A stretch of 64,000 bases of DNA, from positions 53,761 through 117,760 of the forward strand of contig NZ_VCBA01000011.1 in assembly GCF_007995245.1 (NCBI RefSeq), given 5' to 3'. The position numbers were made by a program, and so were the translations under genes. The notes under the pieces are model-generated. The model did not search any database, was not told the origin of the DNA, and saw nothing but the letters and a program-made list of their open reading frames with translations. The DNA comes from Tateyamaria sp. syn59 (GTDB lineage: Bacteria; Pseudomonadota; Alphaproteobacteria; Rhodobacterales; Rhodobacteraceae). This document shows positions 16,570 to 24,151 of this stretch, piece by piece; the stretch's first letter is position 1; every line of letters starts with the position of its first letter.

Positions 16570-17628
16570 ATGACCACTTACGAAACTGATGCAAACGCAG
16601 GGGCTGACGGAAAAGACATCCGGTCCAACGCGCTGGTCCCTGTTCCCGCCGATGACGCAGAGGGGAACGAAAGGGTGCGCGGCATACGGCGTATCTGGTC
16701 CTGGCGTCGGCATCTGTCGCGCCGCGTCCTGCGGACCAGTGGCATCGTACTGATCACGGCTTCGGTGCTGAATTGGACGGTGGGTGCGGCCGCAGTCCAT
16801 AACATCAGCACCGATGTGGATTTTGCGCCGCCCGTGCACATGACAGGTGGCAGCGCGGCAGTGTCCATCGCTGCGGCGCTCGTGGATCGTGAGATCAATC
16901 AGAACGCCTGGACACCGAACGATCCATGGTTCACCCCCGGCGGATTTCTGGACAACATGCCGAACTACCAGATGGGCATCTTGCGCGCCGTAGGGCGGTT
17001 CAGTTTTGAGCTTCTGGACGAGATTGCCCGCACGCGCGGCTCTTCCAGCAATGATCCTGACCTCGAGCGTGCCGCGGGGTTTTTGCAGTTCCCGCCCGAC
17101 ATCTGGATTGTGAACACGAGCAAATCCATCTTGCCCACCATCCCAAGCGAGCAGCAGTACCGCACCGGGTTGAGGTCGCTCTTACGATACAATGAACGCG
17201 TGGAACTCGGGCAGGCGGTGTTTGACCGCCGTGCGGATGCGTTTGGGCGAACGATGCAACGGATCGCCGCCGATCTTGGCGCACAAACGGCTGCCATCGA
17301 GCGGACCCGTCCGGGCGGCTGGTGGGTGTTCAACCACCAGGCTGACGACCTGTTCTACCACAACAAGGGGATGCTCTACGCTTACTACATGATCCTCGAC
17401 GCCCTTGGGTCGGACTTTGAAGCGCTCATTCGCGAGCGCGGTGTGACCCTGGTCTGGACCCGCGCGTTGCAGAACCTTGAACGCGCGAGCCAACTGAGAC
17501 CGATGGTCGTTCTGAACGGTAACAGCGACAGAAGCATCTTTGCCAACCATCTGATGCTGCAGGGTTTCTATCTGAAACGCGCGATTTTGCAGCTCGAAGA
17601 AGTCGCCAGTGTTCTGGCTGTCTCATAA
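16570..17628 (+). CDS. DUF2333 family protein, membrane-anchored
   Basis: A protein of about 352 aa matching DUF2333. A basic cytosolic N-terminus (RRIWSWRRHLSRRVLR) is followed by one transmembrane helix around residues 50-70 and a large, probably periplasmic domain with DPWFTPGGFLDNMPNYQMGI and PGGWWVFNHQADDLFYHNKGMLYAYYMI. The ATG at 16570 is preferred because GGGAG lies 9 bases upstream; ATG 16561 directly abuts it. It is transcribed away from the sigma gene from a matching promoter. Function of the family is unknown; an envelope-stress role is inferred from context. Confidence 0.82.
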   Translation: MTTYETDANAGADGKDIRSNALVPVPADDAEGNERVRGIRRIWSWRRHLSRRVLRTSGIVLITASVLNWTVGAAAVHNISTDVDFAPPVHMTGGSAAVSIAAALVDREINQNAWTPNDPWFTPGGFLDNMPNYQMGILRAVGRFSFELLDEIARTRGSSSNDPDLERAAGFLQFPPDIWIVNTSKSILPTIPSEQQYRTGLRSLLRYNERVELGQAVFDRRADAFGRTMQRIAADLGAQTAAIERTRPGGWWVFNHQADDLFYHNKGMLYAYYMILDALGSDFEALIRERGVTLVWTRALQNLERASQLRPMVVLNGNSDRSIFANHLMLQGFYLKRAILQLEEVASVLAVS

Positions 17629-17655
17629 CCACGACTGTAGCGAAAGGAGACCAAG

Positions 17656-18030
17656 ATGATGTTCAGAACTTCAAATGAAAAGGGCCCTTCCCGTGACCGC
17701 TTGAACCGTGGGGGCACTTGGCGACGGCTGGGCAGGGCACTCGGGTTTGCCGCCCGTGAATGGCACCAAGACAGAGATACGTTTGCCATCAAACGCGCTT
17801 TGTCGCGCTTGTCAGACCGGAGGCTGCACTTGATCGGATTGCGGCGTCAAACGCTTGAGACCGATGTTCGACGTATGATCTGGGACATCGAGGAAGAGCG
17901 CAACATAGGGGCCGAAGTGCTACAGATCCTGGACGACGCGCATGCCCGTAACAGGAACAGTGAGCCGCGGGATCGGTCACCATCCTACCGAAAGCCCACC
18001 ACCCACATCGCGAAACTCGATCGTGCATGA
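17656..18030 (+). CDS. Small DUF1127-like protein
   Basis: A 124-aa, highly basic, soluble protein. The centre RALSRLSDRRLHLIGLRRQTLETDVRRMI resembles the DUF1127 pattern of leucines, LSD and IGL-R (quoted here only as pieces: LSDRRLHLIGLRR). It differs from typical DUF1127 in having longer N- and C-terminal tails. AAAGGAG lies 8 bases before the ATG. It is 27 bases behind DUF2333 and followed by a perfect hairpin, so the two probably form one short operon. DUF1127 proteins are small RNA- or stress-linked proteins in alphaproteobacteria; the link here is tentative. Confidence 0.6.
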   Translation: MMFRTSNEKGPSRDRLNRGGTWRRLGRALGFAAREWHQDRDTFAIKRALSRLSDRRLHLIGLRRQTLETDVRRMIWDIEEERNIGAEVLQILDDAHARNRNSEPRDRSPSYRKPTTHIAKLDRA

Positions 18031-18087
18031 GCATGCAGAGTGGTTCATTTGATGCCGAAACCTCGGTGTGACACTCTTTGACCGCAA

Positions 18088-18114
18088 GCCGGATCTTCTC
18101 TTGTAAGATCCGGC
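18088..18114. terminator. Perfect hairpin, probably a two-way transcription terminator
   Basis: GCCGGATCTT (18088-18097) and AAGATCCGGC (18105-18114) form a 10-base-pair stem with a 7-base loop. No long T-run follows on either side. It lies 58 bases after the DUF1127-like gene and 12 bases after the stop of a short minus-strand frame, so it could end transcription from both directions. Confidence 0.6.
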
Positions 18115-18126
18115 ATCATCTGCGGC

Positions 18127-18219
18127 TCAGAATTGCGCAAACGCCTCGGCCTCCTGCAGCGTGATCCGTCCGAAACGCCGTTGCATGATCTTGAACGGCG
18201 CAGACTGAGGCCGAGACAT
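18127..18219 (-). CDS. Possible 30-aa small protein
   Basis: A short minus-strand frame, ATG at 18219 and TGA at 18127, with an in-frame stop shortly upstream. The product is 30 aa, Arg-rich at first (FKIMQRRFGRI) and helical at the end (LQEAEAFAQF). The codons used are those preferred by neighbouring genes and it ends just before a hairpin, which argues for a real small gene or the tail of a degraded one. No strong ribosome site is visible. The same DNA holds nested inverted repeats (CTCGGCCTC/GAGGCCGAG and CGCCGTT/AACGGCG), so a structured RNA is an alternative. Confidence 0.3.
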   Translation of the reverse strand: MSRPQSAPFKIMQRRFGRITLQEAEAFAQF

Positions 18220-18327
18220 CAAGACGCTGCTTCACGTTCCCTTGTGCATCCCGCAGCACACCATGGCATCGGTTCATACGCGCTGCCGTCGTTTTCAGTC
18301 AGACATCCTGTCATGCCGAGGCACGCT

Positions 18328-19365
18328 ATGCAGCTTGGAAACATCACATATGGCGCGGCCTTGGTCATCATGATCGGTTGGATGCTGTGGATCGGCAAAC
18401 CCATCCTGCTGCCGGTCATCACTGCGTTGATCTCGGTCTACATCCTGTCAACCGCCGCGACACATATGGAGCGGTATCCGATCATCCAGCATCTGCCGCT
18501 TTGGGCACGGCACATGCTGGTCCTGATCGGTTTTGCAGGCGGTGTTGCGCTCTTTTTCATGCTTGTCACCAACAACATCACGCAAGTTATCGCGGCGCTT
18601 GTCCGTTATGAGGCGAACCTCGATGCACTTGTGACGCAGTCTGCAGGTCTTTTGGGGATCGAGGACGAACCGACTTGGTCGAACCTCAGGCGCATCACCT
18701 TCGATGAGATCGACATCAGGTCCTGGATCGCGCCCGTGCTCGTGTCGCTTCAGGGTCTCGGGACATTTCTTTTTCTCGTGGTCCTGTTCGCGGTTTTCTT
18801 CATGGCTGAGCGGGGGAGCCTCGCGAAGAAACTTGTCCTTGTCTTTGACACGAAGGGAGCCGGTGAACGGGCGCTGGTCTTGCTGCAGCGCGTCAATGAT
18901 CGGATCGGCGGCTACTTGTTTGTGAAGACTGTCGTGAACGTCATTTTGGGTGCGATGTCCTATGCGATCATGCTGGTCTTGGGCATCGAGTTTGCGCTTT
19001 TCTGGGCGGTGTTGATCGCCTTTTTGAACTACGTGCCGTATATCGGATCGCTGGTTGGTGTTCTCTTTCCCGTCCTGCTGAGCCTCGCTCAGTTCGGAAC
19101 ACTGTCGATGGCCGGTCTTGTGGCTATTTCGCTGACTGCGGCTCAGATGTTCGTGGGGGGCTATCTTGAACCGCGATTGCTGGGCCGTGCCTTCAATCTC
19201 AGCCCGTTCATGATCCTGCTGGCTCTGCTCGTGTGGAGCACGCTTTGGGGTCTTCCCGGAGCGGTCCTTGCCGTACCGTTCACCACCAGCCTTGTTCTGG
19301 TGCTGGCCGAGATCCGCTCGACGCGGCGCATTGCGATCATGTTGTCCTCAAGTGGGCGGGTTTAG
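18328..19365 (+). CDS. AI-2E family transporter (YdiK/TqsA-like permease)
   Basis: A 345-aa inner-membrane permease. Two helices at the N-terminus (about 8-45), a third near 60-80, a soluble middle with a long amphipathic part (about 80-150), then a C-terminal group of helices with NYVPYIGSLVGVLFPVLLSL and GGYLEPRLLGRAFNLSPFMILLALLVW, the AI-2E-family signature. The start at 18328 has GAGG seven bases upstream; the open frame runs back to 18133 through noncoding DNA. Members export autoinducer-2 or act as Na+/H+ antiporters; the second role would suit this locus, but that is inference. Confidence 0.86.
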   Translation: MQLGNITYGAALVIMIGWMLWIGKPILLPVITALISVYILSTAATHMERYPIIQHLPLWARHMLVLIGFAGGVALFFMLVTNNITQVIAALVRYEANLDALVTQSAGLLGIEDEPTWSNLRRITFDEIDIRSWIAPVLVSLQGLGTFLFLVVLFAVFFMAERGSLAKKLVLVFDTKGAGERALVLLQRVNDRIGGYLFVKTVVNVILGAMSYAIMLVLGIEFALFWAVLIAFLNYVPYIGSLVGVLFPVLLSLAQFGTLSMAGLVAISLTAAQMFVGGYLEPRLLGRAFNLSPFMILLALLVWSTLWGLPGAVLAVPFTTSLVLVLAEIRSTRRIAIMLSSSGRV

Positions 19366-19600
19366 AGGCGCTTTGTGTTTCGTGCGGGACGGCAGGGCAT
19401 TGGCCATGGCAAGAACGCTGTGTGGTCCCGTGTTCCGGCCCAACCGTGAAACAGGGACCTGCCGGCTCTCTCATTGGCAGACAGGTGCCCGTCGAATGTG
19501 CCGCGATGCTCCCCAGTTGTGATAACCAGACAATCAGGCGGCCGACCTGTTCGAATAACTCTGTTTCTATAGTCGTGATGCTTGGGACTGTTTTGTGGTT
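19366..19600. other. Spacer between converging genes, nothing recognised
   Basis: This 235-base interval separates the AI-2E gene from the end of the RraA-like gene on the other strand. I see no clear coding frame, strong hairpin with T-run or RNA gene in it. Confidence 0.5.
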
Positions 19601-20074
19601 TCAGAAGAGCCGATCTTTGGCACACAACACGCCATCAGCGTCCGCATAAAGCCAGTCACCGGGCCTGATGGTGACGCCGCCAAGATGGACTGGACACCCT
19701 ACCTTACCCCAACCGTCTTTTGCACTTTTGATGGGACTGGTGGCGAGGGCGAAAACAAGCGTTTGCATCTGCGCAATCTCCGCACTGTCCCGGATGGCGG
19801 CGTTCAGTACGATCCCGGCCCACCCATTGTCGATCGCAAGCTGAGCGAGCATGTCGCCCAAAAGTGCGATCCGCGTGGACCCGCCCCCCTCTACAACAAG
19901 GATACGATCATCGCCAGCCGTCTCCAACTGCGCGCGCACGAGCGTGTTGTCCTCAAAACACTGCACGGTTTGAACCTGTCCGGCAAAATGAGGTTTCAAC
20001 CCAAACCGCTGAAAGGGCAGGTGAACAAAAGAGAGCCTTTCGGCGTGATCGTCTATCAGGTCTGCGGTCTTCAT
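19601..20074 (-). CDS. RraA/HMG-aldolase family protein, last gene of the sugar-acid operon
   Basis: A 157-aa protein of the RraA fold. The core GGGSTRIALLGDMLAQLAIDNG, then WAGIVLNAAIRD, keeps the Asp, Arg and Asp that in HMG/CHA aldolases hold the metal and the oxaloacetate-type substrate. The usual Gly before the last motif is Ala-Ala (NAAIRD). Family members are either RNase E inhibitors or class II pyruvate aldolases/oxaloacetate decarboxylases; the catabolic neighbours favour the enzyme. It lies 6 bases behind OtnC. Confidence 0.8.
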   Translation of the reverse strand: MKTADLIDDHAERLSFVHLPFQRFGLKPHFAGQVQTVQCFEDNTLVRAQLETAGDDRILVVEGGGSTRIALLGDMLAQLAIDNGWAGIVLNAAIRDSAEIAQMQTLVFALATSPIKSAKDGWGKVGCPVHLGGVTIRPGDWLYADADGVLCAKDRLF

Positions 20075-20080
20075 AATGCC

Positions 20081-20722
20081 TCACATATTGGGAAAACTGC
20101 GGCGGAGATCGGCAACATCGGCGTCAGACAACAGCCGTGTCTTTTGATCCTTGGTCATCATCAACAGCTTTGCTGTCTCCTCAAGTTCTTCGGCGGCATA
20201 TACTGCCGAAAAGAGGTCCTTACCGCTGACCACCGGTCCGTGATTGGCAAGCAGCACAGCGGCATATTCACCTTTCAGGTCCTTTATCAGAGCACCTGCT
20301 TTCGCGTCGCCGGGTTTGACATAGGGCACGCGTTTCACTGTTCCCACCCGCATCACGACATATGGCGTTAGTGGCGGGATGCAGTCGTCTGGATCGACCT
20401 CTTCAAGACAGGAAAGCGCGGTTGCCCAAGTGGAGTGCAAATGCACAACAGCACCGCATTGGGGTCGGGTTTCGTAGAATGCGCAGTGTAGGAAAGCTTC
20501 TTTCGTCGGCTTGTCTCCCGAGATGTGGTTGCCTTCTGCATCCAGCTTCGCGATCCGGTCAGGATCAATCGCGCCGAGTGTGGAATTTGTTGGCGTCATC
20601 AGGATGTCATTGCCGATCTTGGCCGAAACATTACCCGCTGTTCCGACACTGAAACCGCGCTGGAACAGTGATGCGCAGAGTGTCGATAATCGCAGACGGA
20701 GTTTGCGTTCCTCTCCCGTCAC
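20081..20722 (-). CDS. otnC: 3-oxo-tetronate 4-phosphate decarboxylase (class II aldolase family)
   Basis: A 213-aa class II aldolase/adducin-type enzyme, similar to OtnC, which decarboxylates 3-oxo-tetronate 4-phosphate to dihydroxyacetone phosphate. Motifs are FSVGTAGNVSAKIG (phosphate loop), PTKEAFLH (catalytic Glu), VVHLHSTWATALS (two zinc His) and LLANHGPVV (third His). Length agrees with the family. It overlaps the OtnK gene by 4 bases (ATGA), as expected for consecutive pathway steps. Confidence 0.86.
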   Translation of the reverse strand: MTGEERKLRLRLSTLCASLFQRGFSVGTAGNVSAKIGNDILMTPTNSTLGAIDPDRIAKLDAEGNHISGDKPTKEAFLHCAFYETRPQCGAVVHLHSTWATALSCLEEVDPDDCIPPLTPYVVMRVGTVKRVPYVKPGDAKAGALIKDLKGEYAAVLLANHGPVVSGKDLFSAVYAAEELEETAKLLMMTKDQKTRLLSDADVADLRRSFPNM

Positions 20723-22005
20723 AGCGCTCCGTCCATTTTGCTCAATGCCTTGACGAAAAAGTCTTCGCTGCCAAAGTTCCCGGACTTCAACGCAATTGCC
20801 ACGGGGTCATCGGTTCCGACCGTAAGAACGGGAATGCCGGGATCAATCTCGGGACCGATCTTCATGGCCGAGACACCGAGTTGATCAGTCACCGCCCTTG
20901 CTACCGCCCCAGAGGTCTCTCCACCGGCCACAACGATGCGGCGATATCCGTTTTTGACCAGCATCCGCGCGGTATCCGCGAACAGATCGTCAAGTTTTGC
21001 AGATACGGCTTCACGGCCAAACTGAGATTGTAGATCGTTGACTTCGTCTGGTGCGCCCGAAGAGTAGACCAAGGGTGCCAAGCCCTTGTTGGCAGCAAGA
21101 AAGGCAACAAGGTCTTCCGCTGTCAGGCTTCCCGACATGACCGCGGGCACGTCGATTGCGAGTGCCGGGTGATTGTGGCGATGTCGGGCGACTTGTCCAC
21201 GAGTGGCGCCTGAACAGGACCCGGCAAGGACCGCCTCGGGCCCAGAGACGGGACTGAATTGAACGCCGTCACCTTTCGCCAGGCCTGCCCGTATGAAGTT
21301 GCGCGGCAATCCCAGAGCGATACCGGACCCTCCTGTGACAAGGGGCCTGTCGGCCAATGCCTCTCCAAGCACAAGCAGATCGCTATCAGTCACGGCGTCA
21401 GCAACGATGAACCGGTTTCCTTTCATCATCTCTGCGGACAGGATGTTTTTTGTTTCATGCGCACCGGTAAGGAATGATTTCAACGGAAGGTGTCCGATCC
21501 TGCTTGGTGTCTGATGGCTCAGCCACCGACGAAGATCGGGATCGGTCATCGGGGTGAGAGGGTGGTGCTGCATCCCGGACTCACTCAGCAGCGTGTCGAA
21601 GACGAACAAATGACCCTGGTAGACGGTTCGACCTGTCGTTGGAAATGCTGGACAAACAACCACCGCCTGCGCATCCAAAGCTTCCGCCAACGCATCTGCG
21701 ACCGGGCCAATGTTACCCTCCTTGGTGGAGTCAAATGTGGAACAGTACTTGAAAACGATCTGTTTGCAGCCCTGTTCACGCAGCCATTTCAATGCCGCGA
21801 GGCTGTCCGCAGTTGCTTCGTCAATCGGTGCTGATCTGCTTTTGAGAGAGATCACGCCTGCCTCGACCGAAGGATCACAGGGGTTTTGCGGAACACCCGC
21901 AAACTGCGCCGTCTTTAGCCCGCCCTCTGGAATAACACCCTTCGCCAAGGTGTTTGCGATATCGCTCGCACCGGTGAAGTCGTCTGCAATTACGCCGATC
22001 AGCAT
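20719..22005 (-). CDS. otnK: 3-oxo-tetronate kinase (DUF1537 four-carbon acid sugar kinase)
   Basis: A 428-aa kinase of the DUF1537 family. The N-terminal substrate domain begins LIGVIADDFTGASDIANTLAKG, the family hallmark. The C-terminal nucleotide domain has RRIVVAGGETSGAVARAVTDQLG. It would phosphorylate a 3-oxo-tetronate at C4 for the next enzyme, OtnC, whose gene overlaps it. Length is normal. Whether the acid is the L- or D-tetronate form cannot be told from sequence. Confidence 0.88.
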   Translation of the reverse strand: MLIGVIADDFTGASDIANTLAKGVIPEGGLKTAQFAGVPQNPCDPSVEAGVISLKSRSAPIDEATADSLAALKWLREQGCKQIVFKYCSTFDSTKEGNIGPVADALAEALDAQAVVVCPAFPTTGRTVYQGHLFVFDTLLSESGMQHHPLTPMTDPDLRRWLSHQTPSRIGHLPLKSFLTGAHETKNILSAEMMKGNRFIVADAVTDSDLLVLGEALADRPLVTGGSGIALGLPRNFIRAGLAKGDGVQFSPVSGPEAVLAGSCSGATRGQVARHRHNHPALAIDVPAVMSGSLTAEDLVAFLAANKGLAPLVYSSGAPDEVNDLQSQFGREAVSAKLDDLFADTARMLVKNGYRRIVVAGGETSGAVARAVTDQLGVSAMKIGPEIDPGIPVLTVGTDDPVAIALKSGNFGSEDFFVKALSKMDGAL

Positions 22006-22685
22006 GCCGCGGCATCCTCTTGGTTGCCTTCCACCCGGTTGCGCATTTCGTGAATGGCGGCATCAGGACTCGTCAATACGGGGATGTCAGTTGCAGTCCG
22101 CACCAAATCTGCTGCGCCCGACATTGAGAACTGGCCAAGCATAATGACGTCCGCGCCAGCAATCCGAGATGCACATTCCGCGATCAGGTGGTCATGTTTT
22201 GCATCGTCTCCGTCACGTTTGGCCGCCAACGCGCCTTCGCAAAAGTAGGAGGTGATGCTGGCCGTACTCCTTCGCGCTCTTACGGCTTCACGGAACTCTT
22301 GTTCCATTCCAGCGGTTGCCGGTTCGAACGTCGTGATCATGGCAACCCGGTCGCCCTGAGCGAATGCGGCATCGAACATGGCCTCGTTGGGCTTCATCAC
22401 TGGGATGAGACTACCACATGCCGCATCCTCAATGGCTGTGCCGAAGGCCGAGCAGGTAAAGAGGATGCCCTGCGCGCCCGCGCTTTCCGCATACTTCGTA
22501 AGGGTGATGATACGGTCCCGAAGGTTCGGCGCCAGTTCTTTGTGTTTCTGCCGATCCATCGACAACCCCTCGTCAAGCAGCGTCATGGTTTCGGCTTCCG
22601 GCCAAAGCCTTTTCGCAGCTTCCTCGATTGGATCGATTGCGACGCGTGTTGCATGGACAAGAGCTATGCGGGGGCGATCGGTCAT
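21999..22685 (-). CDS. Asp/Glu/hydantoin racemase superfamily protein lacking the second catalytic Cys
   Basis: A 228-aa protein starting MTDRPRIALVHATRVAI with a two-domain racemase fold. The first catalytic region GILFTCSAFGTAI keeps its Cys; the second, normally LGCxG, reads VIMLGQFSMSG, with Gln in place of Cys. A two-Cys racemase mechanism is therefore unlikely. It may be an isomerase, decarboxylase or lyase of the same superfamily. The start at 22685 removes an unsupported 17-codon extension. It overlaps the OtnK gene by 7 bases and is 84 bases behind the dehydrogenase gene. Confidence 0.78.
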   Translation of the reverse strand: MTDRPRIALVHATRVAIDPIEEAAKRLWPEAETMTLLDEGLSMDRQKHKELAPNLRDRIITLTKYAESAGAQGILFTCSAFGTAIEDAACGSLIPVMKPNEAMFDAAFAQGDRVAMITTFEPATAGMEQEFREAVRARRSTASITSYFCEGALAAKRDGDDAKHDHLIAECASRIAGADVIMLGQFSMSGAADLVRTATDIPVLTSPDAAIHEMRNRVEGNQEDAAAC

Positions 22686-22709
22686 CTGCCTACACCTTTG
22701 AAAAAGAGG

Positions 22710-22762
22710 GGTGACACCGCCCAAGGACGGCGTCACCAGATGCGCGGAGGGAGGATCCGCGC
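22710..22762 (-). terminator. Two stem-loops between the dehydrogenase and racemase genes
   Basis: GGTGACACCGCCC pairs imperfectly with GGACGGCGTCACC (22710-22737), and GCGCGG pairs with CCGCGC across a short loop (22742-22762). They fill the only sizeable gap (84 bases) in the operon. No T-run follows, so partial termination or 3'-end protection of the dehydrogenase message is more likely than full termination. Confidence 0.5.
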
Positions 22763-22769
22763 GGGCGTG

Positions 22770-23855
22770 TTAGGCAGCGACCGCTTCACGGGCTACTGCA
22801 TCGGCGACAAGACCGCCAAATACGTCGGTATTCACATCACCGCCCAGATCGCGCGTCCGTTTGGCCGGGTCGTCAATCACGGCATCGACAGCATCGGCAA
22901 TCGCCGTGCCCGCTTCGATCAGTTTGGACTTGCCGCGCTGCTCACCCAGCCAGGTCAGCATCATGGCGGCAGACAGGATCAGTGAGGTCGGGTTGGCGAC
23001 GTTCTTCCCTGCAATGTCAGGAGCAGAGCCATGCTGGGCTTGGGCACAGCACAGCCCGGTCTCGGCATTGGCGTTGATTGATCCCGCAAGCCCGAGTGAG
23101 CCGGATAGCTCAGAGGCGAGGTCAGACAGTATGTCGCCATAGAAATTGGTCGCGACGACCACATCATATTCATGAGGCTTGCGCACCAGAAGGGCGGCGA
23201 AAGCATCCACGATCAACTCTTCGGTCTCGACCTCCGGATAGTCTCTCGCCACTTCGCGGAAGCATTCCAGAAAAAGCCCATCCGTCATCAGAAACGAATT
23301 GGCTTTGTGGATCGCAGCGACCTTTTTGTTGCGCTGCATGGCGAGCTTGAAGGCCTCGCGGCAGATCCGCATTGAGCCGTGTCGCGTGATCTTTCGGACA
23401 GAGAGCGCCATGTCCGGGTCCGGCATCATCTCACCGATGCCCTTGAACATATTGCGATCCGGGTAAAAACCTTCTGTCGCCTCCCGCATGATGACCAGAT
23501 CCATGCCCGGGGCTTTGTTGGGTAGAAAGTCGCGTGCGCGCGCAGGGCGAACATTGGCGTAAAGGTCGAGACCGATCCGGAAGCCGGCAGAGACATTGCG
23601 ACCGCCGTCAGCCACGGGCGGATAGTCCATGTGCGACTGGGTTCCCAAAATGACGCCATCGAACTCTGTGCGCGCGCGATCAAGAACCTCTTCTCGCAGA
23701 GTGATGCCGTGCTTCTTCAGGCTGTCGAAACCCGCATCTTCTTCATGGAACTTGAGCCCCAAGCCGAAGCGTTCACTTGCTGCCTGAACAACCTCAAGTG
23801 TGGCCGCCATGATTTCCGGCCCGATCCCATCACAAGGCAATGTCATGATTTTCAT
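22770..23855 (-). CDS. Isocitrate/isopropylmalate dehydrogenase family protein (tartrate/D-malate dehydrogenase-like)
   Basis: A 361-aa NAD(P)-dependent beta-decarboxylating-type dehydrogenase. It begins MKIMTLPCDGIGPEIMAATLEVV and contains REATEGFYPDRN (Tyr and nearby Arg of the active site), IHKANSFLMTDGLF (catalytic Lys) and the signature NFYGDILSDLASELSGSLGL. It is the first gene of the operon, facing away from tctC. In this setting it could oxidise a tetronate or tartrate at C2/C3 before OtnK acts, taking the place of the LtnD-type dehydrogenase of known pathways. Substrate remains inference. Confidence 0.84.
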   Translation of the reverse strand: MKIMTLPCDGIGPEIMAATLEVVQAASERFGLGLKFHEEDAGFDSLKKHGITLREEVLDRARTEFDGVILGTQSHMDYPPVADGGRNVSAGFRIGLDLYANVRPARARDFLPNKAPGMDLVIMREATEGFYPDRNMFKGIGEMMPDPDMALSVRKITRHGSMRICREAFKLAMQRNKKVAAIHKANSFLMTDGLFLECFREVARDYPEVETEELIVDAFAALLVRKPHEYDVVVATNFYGDILSDLASELSGSLGLAGSINANAETGLCCAQAQHGSAPDIAGKNVANPTSLILSAAMMLTWLGEQRGKSKLIEAGTAIADAVDAVIDDPAKRTRDLGGDVNTDVFGGLVADAVAREAVAA

Positions 23856-23924
23856 TTTCTACGTCTCCTCTCGGCCGGTTCACTCTGGGTAGCTGACGCT
23901 AATATTGATCTTTTAAATTTAAAT

Positions 23925-24130
23925 ATGCAATATGCAAGCCAAAAAATGCAATCATTATGGAGGCTGCTCAGGTTGGTGCATTCTGTTGATGTCCTAAAGA
24001 TAGGGTTGGGATAGTCCCTTATTCGTGTGTCCTGTGGAGAGCTATTGCATCCCGTTGTGATCAGATTTGCATTTCTTGTTGACAACATGCAATCTACCAA
24101 CTTATTGCACTAAGTGTTATAAAAATGCAA
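23925..24130. promoter_or_regulatory. Divergent control region with repeated TTGCA/TGCAA boxes
   Basis: Between the dehydrogenase and tctC starts are ATGCAA at 23925, 23932 and 23946, TTGCAT at 24045 and 24067, ATGCAA at 24087, TTGCAC at 24105 and ATGCAA at 24125. Two pairs form TTGCA-N16-TGCAA inverted repeats (24067-24092 and 24105-24130). TTGACA at 24079 with TTATTG 17 bases later is a possible tctC promoter that these pairs would cover. The same boxes precede the GntR gene, so they are likely its operators. Confidence 0.62.
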
Positions 24131-24151
24131 AGTGATCTTAGGGAGGAAACC

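Noticed and set aside
16429..16839. N-terminal extension of the ECF sigma frame
   Set aside because: It would span the divergent promoter pair and the DUF2333 start, and a strong ribosome site precedes the internal ATG at 16428.
18133..18327. 65-codon N-terminal extension of the AI-2E permease
   Set aside because: It runs through inverted repeats and has no hydrophobic or family-like sequence; GAGG before ATG 18328 marks the start.
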